Origin: UMGS1696 sp964634795
Lineage (GTDB): Bacteria > Bacillota > Clostridia > Oscillospirales > CAG-272
Length of the DNA stretch: 21,500 nucleotides
Reading direction: 5' to 3'
Assembly: GCA_964634795.1 (NCBI GenBank)
Contig: CAZWLL010000035.1
Span: 1-21,500 of the forward strand
Part shown: positions 1 to 6,081 of the stretch, one piece after another
Position numbering within the stretch: position 1 is the stretch's first letter
Layout: every line of letters begins with the position of its first letter
Made by a program: the position numbers and the translations under genes
Notes under the pieces: model-generated
Told to the model about the DNA's origin: nothing
Databases searched by the model: none
What the model saw: only the letters and a program-made list of their open reading frames with translations

Positions 1-42
1 AAAACAATAATATATGCTTTATCCCGCGACGGTGGAGGCGGC

Positions 43-76
43 GGTTGTCTCAACTATTCAGCTGAAGTTTATCCGC
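43..76 (-). repeat. Dispersed repeat module, copy 1
   Basis: A 34-bp segment just past the stop codon of the UroD-like gene resembles 21396-21429 with about 28 of 34 positions identical and no gaps. Shared blocks on the + strand are GGTTGTCTC, nine variable bases, then GCTGAAG and TTATCC. Read on the minus strand it is flanked by GGCGG and CCGCC, which could close a hairpin. Nothing else nearby matches the longer repeat at the far end of the window. Confidence 0.55.
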
Positions 77-81
77 CGACA

Positions 82-1146
82 TCAATAACTGCCGACTTCC
101 TTTATCTTATTGATTATCTGCGTGAAGTTTTCGAAGCTTACATGCGGCGGAATCGAGTGGTCGGACGCGAAAATATAGCCGCCGTTTTCCTTCATCACGG
201 GAATCACACGCTCGATTTCATCCATGATTATGTCTGTTTTATCCCAGTTTACAGCGTTGATTCCTCCGTGGAACAATAGCTTGTCGCCGAACTCACGTTT
301 TAGACCGACGGGATCCATGCCCGCCTTAACCTCGAGCGGGTTCAGGCCGTCAAGTCCCATGCTTACAAGCTCGGGAACAAACGGCATGATGTTTCCGCAG
401 GAGTGCAGACGTACTACGCATCCGTGCTGATGGCCCCAATCTATAGCACGCTGGTGATATGGCTTGAGCAGCTCACGATAAAGATTCAATGAGAAAAACT
501 GCGTTCCCTTGTATCCCATGTCGTCATACCAGTGAACCTCATCGAATGTGTATCCCGCGTCCCAAATTCTCTCGAGCAGCTTCAGAGATACATCAAGCTC
601 GGTATCGAACATCTCCATTACCCATTCGGGTTCCTCAATCATTGCCAAAAGCAGGTTTTCGGTGCCTACCATATGAGAATGCGTAATATCAAAGCCGAAC
701 CAAAGTCCGCCTGTTATCCAGCGTCCTTCTTCACGCCATGTTTTATAATTGTTTTTCAGCATATCCCACGGAATACGGTCATCGGTAGGTACAATACGGT
801 CGCGTACCTTTCTCCATTCGTCGGGTGTGGATATCTGATGAGCAATCTGCTCCGGTGTTGTCGTATGATCTTTAAAAGTCCTTGTCGTAACTCCCCAAGA
901 GGTGGTGCGAATTATATATTCGTCTGTTTCCTCTACAATTCTCTCGGGCAGACGCGGTGAGTTATCCGTTCCGATATACGCGGTTTTGTCGAGATCGAAA
1001 TAGCTCACATAATCGTCCGTCGGCATTCCCTCGTCTCTCCAGCGTTTGATTGTCTCCCACCACGGAGAATCCAATACGGGAATACGATCGGCTTCCTTGT
1101 GTTCGTACATGCGTTTGAATCGTTCATGTGCGGTCATCTTTTCCAT
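82..1146 (-). CDS. Uroporphyrinogen decarboxylase-like (URO-D superfamily) protein
   Basis: A 354-aa cytosolic protein with the URO-D fold sequence pattern (the family of HemE and of corrinoid:CoM methyltransferases MtaA/MtbA/CmuA). Visible marks are an N-terminal RIPV stretch near residue 21, the RLHSCGN segment with H248 and C250 (the H-x-C pair that binds zinc in MtaA-type enzymes), and the C-terminal FASDHSIPPHVSFEN stretch. There H330 sits about where the methyltransferases usually have the third zinc ligand, a cysteine. It lacks the arginine-rich HemE N-terminus, and no haem genes are nearby, so it is unlikely to be HemE. Similar proteins in gut Clostridia often accompany sugar or methoxy-compound loci; the substrate here is unknown. 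The start is chosen from GGAGG seven bases before the ATG. It is transcribed divergently from the lysine transporter. Confidence 0.8.
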   Translation of the reverse strand: MEKMTAHERFKRMYEHKEADRIPVLDSPWWETIKRWRDEGMPTDDYVSYFDLDKTAYIGTDNSPRLPERIVEETDEYIIRTTSWGVTTRTFKDHTTTPEQIAHQISTPDEWRKVRDRIVPTDDRIPWDMLKNNYKTWREEGRWITGGLWFGFDITHSHMVGTENLLLAMIEEPEWVMEMFDTELDVSLKLLERIWDAGYTFDEVHWYDDMGYKGTQFFSLNLYRELLKPYHQRAIDWGHQHGCVVRLHSCGNIMPFVPELVSMGLDGLNPLEVKAGMDPVGLKREFGDKLLFHGGINAVNWDKTDIIMDEIERVIPVMKENGGYIFASDHSIPPHVSFENFTQIINKIKEVGSY

Positions 1147-1225
1147 AGCTAACCTCCGAAATATTTAGTTATATTTATTAAATTAAAAAATCGAAATACA
1201 TTTGCGGACACATATATACAAGGGC

Positions 1226-1254
1226 ATTATACTATATCAATCGGTATAATGCAA
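1226..1254 (-). promoter_or_regulatory. Promoter of the UroD-like gene with overlapping inverted repeat
   Basis: On the minus strand, -35 TTGCAT (1249-1254) and -10 TATAAT (1226-1231) are separated by exactly 17 bp. The promoter is embedded in a perfect 9-bp inverted repeat, GCATTATAC (1224-1232) and GTATAATGC (1244-1252), whose arms cover both hexamers. This is the arrangement expected of a repressor operator. The regulator is not identifiable from the window. Confidence 0.6.
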
Positions 1255-1386
1255 TATTTTTTCGATTTTCGTTAAAATTTATATGTTCCGCATACTGTAT
1301 AGAAGTGCACCGGCAGGCTTGAACGGTAGGTTTTCAGTGCAATATCAACAAACTTTCAGTAAAGTGTATTTTTATGCAAAAAGCTA

Positions 1387-1415
1387 TTGATTTTATTTTT
1401 TCCACGTGATATAAT
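1387..1415 (+). promoter_or_regulatory. Promoter of the lysine riboswitch / lysine ABC operon
   Basis: -35 TTGATT (1387-1392), a 17-bp spacer and -10 TATAAT (1410-1415), a standard SigA-type promoter. It would start transcription near 1422, about 20 bases before the riboswitch P1 stem. The stretch 1255-1386 between this promoter and the divergent one holds nothing I can assign. Confidence 0.8.
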
Positions 1416-1435
1416 ATGTCATCATAAAAAGCAAA

Positions 1436-1612
1436 CAAGATCATAGAGGCGCGGTTCACAATAAGTAGTCATCAGGAGATGCTCAAACATCGGCGAGGGA
1501 TGATGAAAGGTGTGGCTGCCGAAGTACGATGCGGTTTGAGTCGTATCGGTCTGGACGTACGGACAATATCCTTACGGCTGTCGCATGTCACGTGCGGAGT
1601 GCTATTTTCGAT
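1436..1612 (+). ncRNA. Lysine riboswitch (L-box) aptamer
   Basis: All the conserved landmarks of the lysine riboswitch appear in order and at normal spacing: AUAGAGGCGCG (1443-1453), AAGUA, AGGAGA, CGAGGG, UGAAAGG, GCCGAAG, UCUGG, CGGCUGUCGCA and finally GGAGUGCUAU (1596-1605). AUAG at 1443-1446 pairs with CUAU at 1602-1605 to close P1. In this family lysine binding stabilises the aptamer and favours the downstream terminator, turning the operon off when lysine is plentiful. The transporter genes that follow can therefore be assigned to lysine. Confidence 0.95.
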
Positions 1613-1648
1613 TGCGTCTGATTTAATTAATATTTTAATTATTCCATC

Positions 1649-1682
1649 AGCGGTCGCGGCACTTCGTCACGATCGCTTTTTT
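1649..1682 (+). terminator. Riboswitch expression-platform terminator
   Basis: A 10-bp hairpin, AGCGGTCGCG (1649-1658) with CACGATCGCT (1668-1677), one G-U pair included, is followed by an uninterrupted T run to 1682. It lies between the lysine aptamer and the first gene, as expected for transcriptional attenuation. The competing antiterminator pairing was not worked out. Confidence 0.85.
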
Positions 1683-1713
1683 GATTATCTTATTATTAAA
1701 CTCGAGGTACGTC

Positions 1714-2595
1714 ATGAAAAGAATCACTGCATGTATTCTTACCGTTGCTCTTTCACTCACACTCTGCGCCTCACTTTTCTCCTGCAGCTCAAGAGATAAA
1801 ATGGATCTCTCAGGTGTAACAAGCATTTCCGAGCTCTCCGGCGCTGTTCTCGGTGCTCAGACAGGTACATTCCATCTTACCGCTCTCGATCAGATTGACA
1901 ATATAACAAAAAAGGATTACCCCGACTTCACCGACCTTCTTAACGCCGTAAAATCAGGCGCCATTGACGGCTATGTCGCAGAAGAGCCGACTGCTTATGA
2001 CGTTTGCTCGAAGGATGACACTCTCGCATACATTCCGCTTGTAAACAACGACACAGGCTTCACCGCAACAGATGAAGAAACAGGTATAGCGGTAGCTTTC
2101 AAAAAAGGCTCTGACATGACCGCAACCGTAAGCGAAATAATATCGGCTGTTCCCCGTGAAACCAGAGAAGAGCTCATGCGCCAGGTTGTCGAAATCAACG
2201 CATCTCCCGATACCGAATACTCATCCGCACTTGCTCTTACAATACCCGAAACCGACGGTTCAAACGGTACATTGAAGGTTGCGATGGAATGCGCGTACGC
2301 TCCGTACAACTGGACTCAGACTACCGATGCAAACGGTGCAGTTCCGATTGCCAATGCCGGTACAGAGCTTTACGCGAACGGATATGACGTAATTTTCGCA
2401 AAGTACATCGCCGCATCTCTCGGAATGAACCTCGAAATCTACTCATACGAATGGGATTCGCTTATCGCAGCCGTTCAGTCGGGTGCGGTTGACGCGATTG
2501 CCGCAGGTATGAGCCCCACAGCCGAAAGAGCCGAGCAGGTGGATTTCACCGAATGCTATTACAACTCCAATCTCGTTATAATCTACAAAAAGTAA
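1714..2595 (+). CDS. Lysine ABC transporter substrate-binding lipoprotein, apparently circularly permuted
   Basis: A 293-aa lipoprotein that should capture lysine at the cell surface for the permease and ATPase that follow. The lipobox is LFSC with the lipidated cysteine at residue 24. The start is the ATG preceded by GAGG; an upstream in-frame TTG at 1681 lies in the terminator and is rejected. The two halves of the type II amino-acid-binding fold (SBP_bac_3) are in reverse order. Residues 31-162 look like the usual second half: SISELSGAVLGAQTGT at the start of lobe 2, GAIDGYVAE, the GIAVAFKKGS hinge return and the terminal helix. Residues 187-293 look like the usual first half: LKVAMECAYAPYNW, GYDVIFAKYIAASLG, the WDSLIAAVQSGAVDAIAAGMS segment and VDFTECYYNSNLVIIYKK. 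A linker at about 163-186 joins the old C-terminus to the old N-terminus. The permutation is inferred by eye. Confidence 0.85.
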   Translation: MKRITACILTVALSLTLCASLFSCSSRDKMDLSGVTSISELSGAVLGAQTGTFHLTALDQIDNITKKDYPDFTDLLNAVKSGAIDGYVAEEPTAYDVCSKDDTLAYIPLVNNDTGFTATDEETGIAVAFKKGSDMTATVSEIISAVPRETREELMRQVVEINASPDTEYSSALALTIPETDGSNGTLKVAMECAYAPYNWTQTTDANGAVPIANAGTELYANGYDVIFAKYIAASLGMNLEIYSYEWDSLIAAVQSGAVDAIAAGMSPTAERAEQVDFTECYYNSNLVIIYKK

Positions 2596-2610
2596 TTCGG
2601 CAGGTCTGTT

Positions 2611-3390
2611 ATGCAATTTTTTAACGAAGTTATCGGTATAGTCAGAGACTACTGGCAATACCTTCTCGCCGGTGTGGGATACACAATGCTCATTGCACTC
2701 ATCGGCACCGCCGCGGGATTTCTTATCGGTCTTCTCACAGGCGTTATCCGCACGGCTCCGAAATCTAAGGAGATTTCCTTAAGAATTCTTCAGAAAGCTG
2801 CCGACATCATCATAACGGTTTATATTGAAATTTTCCGCGGAACACCTATGATGGTTCAGGCAATGGTAATATACTGGGGCTACGCTTTTCTTAACGGCGG
2901 AAGCACTCTTCCTCTGATTCCCGCCGGACTTTTCATCGTTTCCATCAATACGGGTGCGTATATGGCCGAAATCGTCCGCGGAGGTATAATCTCCGTCGAT
3001 AAGGGACAGCTTGAGGGCGCATATTCCGTCGGCATGACTCACTGGCAGGCTATGGTTAAGGTTGTTCTCCCGCAGGTACTGCGCAACATTCTTCCGTCAA
3101 TCAGCAATGAATTTGTTATCAATATAAAAGATACCTCGGTTCTGAACGTTATCGGCGTATCGGAGCTTTACTACATGGCAGGTGTTATAAAGCGCATAAA
3201 CCTTCAAACCTTCCAGACATACACCGTCATCTGCGTTATTTATTTTGTACTCACGTTTACCGTAACCAGAGCTCTCCGTTTTGTCGAGAAAAAGCTTGAC
3301 GGCAGTGACTCATACACAATATGCGGCTCGGGTTCCGACTCTGAGGCTGAAATACATATAACCGAAAAGGAGGAGATTCCGAATGACTGA
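2611..3390 (+). CDS. Amino-acid (lysine) ABC transporter permease
   Basis: A 259-aa membrane protein of the HisM/GlnP family, which usually works as a dimer forming the channel of polar amino-acid importers. About five hydrophobic segments are visible, starting with residues 17-45. The EAA-type coupling loop that docks on the ATPase is clear (EIVRGGIISVDKGQLEGAYSVGM, then the LPQ ending). The typical FRGTPMMVQ segment precedes the third membrane span. It starts 15 bases after the binding protein stop and overlaps the ATPase gene by 8 bases. The last 30 or so residues form a polar, acidic tail longer than usual for the family. Lysine specificity follows from the riboswitch, not from the permease sequence. 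Confidence 0.92.
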   Translation: MQFFNEVIGIVRDYWQYLLAGVGYTMLIALIGTAAGFLIGLLTGVIRTAPKSKEISLRILQKAADIIITVYIEIFRGTPMMVQAMVIYWGYAFLNGGSTLPLIPAGLFIVSINTGAYMAEIVRGGIISVDKGQLEGAYSVGMTHWQAMVKVVLPQVLRNILPSISNEFVINIKDTSVLNVIGVSELYYMAGVIKRINLQTFQTYTVICVIYFVLTFTVTRALRFVEKKLDGSDSYTICGSGSDSEAEIHITEKEEIPND

Positions 3391-4120
3391 AATACTCAGA
3401 CTCGAGCATCTCGGAAAAAGCTTCGGTGACCATGTCGTTCTTCGCGACATAAATCTTTCCGTCAATAAAGGAGAGGTTATAAGCATCATCGGCTCCTCAG
3501 GCTCCGGAAAAAGTACAATGCTTCGCTGCATTAATCTGCTCGAAGAACCGACAAGCGGCAAAATTATTTTCGAAGGAAAAGATATATCCGATAAAAAGAA
3601 CAATGTCAACTCATACCGTGCGAGAGTCGGCATGGTTTTCCAGCAATTCAATCTCTTCGGCAACATGAATGTGCTTGAAAACTGCATTTGTCCTCAGGTT
3701 ACCGTACTGAAAAAGTCGCGTACCGAGGCTAAAACAACCGCTATGGAATACCTCACAAAGGTCGGAATGGATGCTTATATAAACGCAAGACCCAAACAGC
3801 TATCCGGCGGTCAAAAGCAAAGAGTCGCCATTGCGCGTTCGCTTTCAATGCATCCCGATATCATATTGTTCGATGAGCCGACATCCGCGCTCGACCCCGA
3901 AATGGTAGGAGAGGTGCTTGAGGTTATGAAGTCTCTCGCGAAGACGGGTCTTACTATGATTGTCGTAACACACGAGATGGCATTCGCACGTGATGTTTCC
4001 GCAAGGGTAATCTTCATGGACGGCGGAATTATACTTGAGGATTCGACACCGGATGTTATCTTCAACTCTCCGAAAGAACAGAGAACAAAGGAATTCCTCA
4101 CCAGATATCTCGAAAACTGA
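3383..4120 (+). CDS. Amino-acid (lysine) ABC transporter ATP-binding protein
   Basis: A 245-aa cytosolic ATPase of the GlnQ/HisP family that powers the importer. All nucleotide-binding motifs are intact: Walker A GSSGSGKST (37-45), Q-loop FQQFNLF (Gln 87/88), signature LSGGQ (140-144), Walker B ILFDEP (161-166), D-loop SALDPE and the switch histidine H197 in VVTHE. The length is normal. A strong AAAAGGAGGAG ribosome site ends about 8 bases before the ATG, inside the end of the permease gene. It is the last gene of the lysine-riboswitch operon, and a strong terminator follows. Confidence 0.95.
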   Translation: MTEILRLEHLGKSFGDHVVLRDINLSVNKGEVISIIGSSGSGKSTMLRCINLLEEPTSGKIIFEGKDISDKKNNVNSYRARVGMVFQQFNLFGNMNVLENCICPQVTVLKKSRTEAKTTAMEYLTKVGMDAYINARPKQLSGGQKQRVAIARSLSMHPDIILFDEPTSALDPEMVGEVLEVMKSLAKTGLTMIVVTHEMAFARDVSARVIFMDGGIILEDSTPDVIFNSPKEQRTKEFLTRYLEN

Positions 4121-4146
4121 AAAACAAAAACTGTCATGCGATAATT

Positions 4147-4206
4147 TACCCCGACCTCAAATTGTCAGCCATTTGGTCTGACTTTCAGCGGTCGGGGTAT
4201 TTTTTT
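4147..4206 (+). terminator. Terminator of the lysine transporter operon
   Basis: A perfect 10-bp stem, TACCCCGACC (4147-4156) with GGTCGGGGTA (4190-4199), encloses a smaller GTCAG/CTGAC hairpin and is followed by seven Ts (4200-4206). Confidence 0.9.
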
Positions 4207-4308
4207 CAGGCAGTTTTTTGCGTCACTGTTTACCTTTCGTTCATATTAAAGTGTATTATAGACCGCCATGCGATGATATCATTAAAAAAAACATAAAGCG
4301 AGGCAGAA

Positions 4309-4830
4309 ATGAAAGACAAAGGTACTGTAATTATATTAAACGGGCCGTCGAGCTGCGGAAAGACCACCCTCTCGAAAAACCTGCAGAAAATATGGAAGAC
4401 ACCGCTGTATCATCTCTCATATGACATAGTCGACGGATATATGACTCCGCGAACCTATCCTTTCACCGACGAAAACGAAGCAGAGCATGATTTTCTGACG
4501 GTTATGTACGTCTCCGCCGCGGCGATAGCGAATACGGGACGTGATGTAGTCATTGACAACTGTTTGTTCGATACTCAGGACATATACGAAATTTCACGCA
4601 AAATTCTCTCGGACTGCGACACCGTTTTCGTAAGAATAAAAATATCCGAAGAAAACCTTGTGCGCCGCGAAAAAGAAAGAGGAAACCGCACAATCGGCAA
4701 GGCAATGTGGCAAAACGAACACATAACTCCGAAGGATGACAGTGCTTACGACATTATAGTATCAACGGACGAGCCGAGCGAGGTCTGCGCGGCGAAAATA
4801 GCGGATTTTGTCGCCGCGCGTGAAAAATAA
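4309..4830 (+). CDS. Chloramphenicol phosphotransferase-like (CPT family) kinase
   Basis: A 173-aa P-loop protein resembling chloramphenicol 3-O-phosphotransferase (Pfam CPT). It has the nucleotide loop GPSSCGKT (12-19), the VVIDN strand where CPT has its catalytic aspartate region, and a REKERGNRTIGKAMWQ segment matching the RE..RG.R..G.A..Q pattern of that family, followed by a YDIIVST strand. It would transfer a phosphate from ATP to a small hydroxylated molecule. Real antibiotic resistance is not shown: the family contains many uncharacterised gut members, and no resistance context is present. It is a single gene after the transporter terminator. A weak promoter ending in TATTAT near 4252-4257 is possible but its -35 spacing is poor. 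The start is supported by GCGAGG before the ATG. Confidence 0.75.
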   Translation: MKDKGTVIILNGPSSCGKTTLSKNLQKIWKTPLYHLSYDIVDGYMTPRTYPFTDENEAEHDFLTVMYVSAAAIANTGRDVVIDNCLFDTQDIYEISRKILSDCDTVFVRIKISEENLVRREKERGNRTIGKAMWQNEHITPKDDSAYDIIVSTDEPSEVCAAKIADFVAAREK

Positions 4831-4838
4831 TAATCGCT

Positions 4839-4853
4839 CCGAGTATTACTCGG
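4839..4853. repeat. Small hairpin after the kinase gene
   Basis: CCGAGT (4839-4844) and ACTCGG (4848-4853) form a 6-bp stem eight bases past the stop codon. No T run follows on the + strand, so it is at best a weak terminator or a processing hairpin. Confidence 0.4.
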
Positions 4854-4878
4854 GCGGCGGAAATAAATCCTTTACCTC

Positions 4879-4954
4879 GCACAACTTACTCTTGCATTGG
4901 CGGTTTGTTTCCGATATAATGACAATAAAGAAAATTTGACCGATTAAAGGAGAA
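4879..4954 (+). promoter_or_regulatory. Promoter/leader block of the GH172 gene (copy 1 of a duplicated block)
   Basis: -35 TTGCAT (4892-4897), 17-bp spacer, -10 TATAAT (4915-4920). The block from 13 bases upstream of the -35 through the ribosome site is closely repeated at 6001-6076 before the sugar-binding protein gene. Of the 42 bases up to the -10, 32 are identical. The 15 bases after the -10 (GACAATAAAGAAAAT) are also identical, and ACCGA and AAAGGAGA follow in both. Confidence 0.8.
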
Positions 4955-4959
4955 AAATT

Positions 4960-5988
4960 ATGAGCATTTTTCAGATGAAGAATCGGAAAAGCTTCGCGTA
5001 TTCCGCGGAAAATCCCACAGGCTCGCGAAACGGCGGCACAAGGGGCAGAGACTGCGAAAAACTCAGTGCGTGCATAGGTATTCCGGGCGGAAAAACCGTA
5101 ACGCTCGTGGATACGGACGGACCGGGTATGATAACGCACATCTGGTTTACGGGATACGTGGGACATTCCTTCGTCATGAGAATATACTGGGACAACGAGG
5201 AGTTTCCGTCCGTTGAAGCACCTATTTCGGCGTTCTTCGGCTGTGCGTATGACGAAAATTTCGAGACCGTTGACGGCAAATATTCCGTTCTCAATTCCGC
5301 TATGATACTCGCGGCTCCCGGCAGAGGACTCAATTCGTATTTCGAGATGCCATTCCGCAGGCATTGCAGAATCACTCTCGAGAACCGCTGTGACAAAGAA
5401 GAGACACTTTACTACATGATATCGGGCTGGTACGGCGATATTCCGGATGACTCAGGATATTTTCACGCCGTCTACCGTCAGGAACATCCTGTAATAAAGG
5501 GACGCTCCTACACAGTAGTTGACGGAGTCAAGGGCAAGGGTGTGTTTGTCGGAATGACAATGTCCGCGGGAATGAACGGAAACAACACGTGCTGGGTCGA
5601 GGGTGAGGTTAAAATGTACATCGACGGCGACATTTACCCAACGCTCAACTATACAGGCACAGAGGATTATTTCTGCGGCTCATACGCGTTCGGAAACGAC
5701 ATCATCATCAGACACTATCAGGAGTACAGCGGGCTATACGTCGGAATGTACGCCATGTTCGGCAACGACCGCACCGCTCAGTACAACGGACAGCAGAGAT
5801 TTCTGCTCTACCGTTTTCATATTCCCGATCCCGTATACTTTGATGAGAGCTTCCGCATGACGATGGACAACCTCGGCTGGACGGGACCGCGCTACGATGA
5901 CTACACTACCGTGGCATACTACTATCTCGAAAAGCCATCGAAGCTGCCGTATGATCTTCCCTCCGATCATGAAATGATAATGAAATAA
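4960..5988 (+). CDS. GH172 / DUF2961 family glycoside hydrolase-like protein
   Basis: A 342-aa cytosolic protein (no signal peptide) of the DUF2961 family, now glycoside hydrolase family GH172. Characterised members act on alpha-D-fructofuranosides (difructose dianhydride I synthase/hydrolase) or arabinofuranosides. Family marks are an N-terminal SRNGGTRGRDC segment, DTDGPGMITHIWFT near residues 51-64, and the highly conserved NYTGTEDYFCGSY with E235. A second glutamate, E255 in RHYQEYSGLY, sits 20 residues later. The two catalytic glutamates of the characterised enzyme are about 20 residues apart, so E235 and E255 are my candidates. The YRFHIPDPVYFDESFRM segment near the C-terminus is also typical. 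It shares a promoter block with the following solute-binding protein, which suggests hydrolysis of an imported oligosaccharide. The exact substrate is unknown. Confidence 0.85.
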   Translation: MSIFQMKNRKSFAYSAENPTGSRNGGTRGRDCEKLSACIGIPGGKTVTLVDTDGPGMITHIWFTGYVGHSFVMRIYWDNEEFPSVEAPISAFFGCAYDENFETVDGKYSVLNSAMILAAPGRGLNSYFEMPFRRHCRITLENRCDKEETLYYMISGWYGDIPDDSGYFHAVYRQEHPVIKGRSYTVVDGVKGKGVFVGMTMSAGMNGNNTCWVEGEVKMYIDGDIYPTLNYTGTEDYFCGSYAFGNDIIIRHYQEYSGLYVGMYAMFGNDRTAQYNGQQRFLLYRFHIPDPVYFDESFRMTMDNLGWTGPRYDDYTTVAYYYLEKPSKLPYDLPSDHEMIMK

Positions 5989-6000
5989 ATCCGTCAATCA

Positions 6001-6076
6001 GCACAATTTACTCTTGCGCAATCGGTATAGTTCTGATATAATGACAATAAAGAAAATATTACCGACAAAGGAGAGT
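6001..6076 (+). promoter_or_regulatory. Promoter/leader block of the sugar-binding protein gene (copy 2)
   Basis: -35 TTGCGC (6014-6019), 17-bp spacer, -10 TATAAT (6037-6042). It is the near-duplicate of 4879-4954. It begins only 12 bases after the GH172 stop, and no terminator separates the genes, so the second gene may be transcribed both from here and by read-through. Confidence 0.75.
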
Positions 6077-6081
6077 AAAAA

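Noticed and set aside
82..1146. Genuine HemE uroporphyrinogen decarboxylase
   Set aside because: The HemE N-terminal arginine motif is missing, the H-x-C pair is of the methyltransferase side of the superfamily, and no haem genes are near.
1436..1612. T-box or SAM (S-box) leader
   Set aside because: The ordered landmarks are those of the lysine riboswitch; no T-box sequence (AGGGUGGNACCGCG) is present.
1479..1799. 106-aa open frame across the riboswitch
   Set aside because: It covers the lysine aptamer and terminator and runs out of frame into the binding-protein gene; the RNA explanation is far stronger.
4309..4830. Chloramphenicol resistance gene
   Set aside because: The fold and motifs fit the CPT family, but many family members are unrelated to resistance, and nothing in the context supports it.
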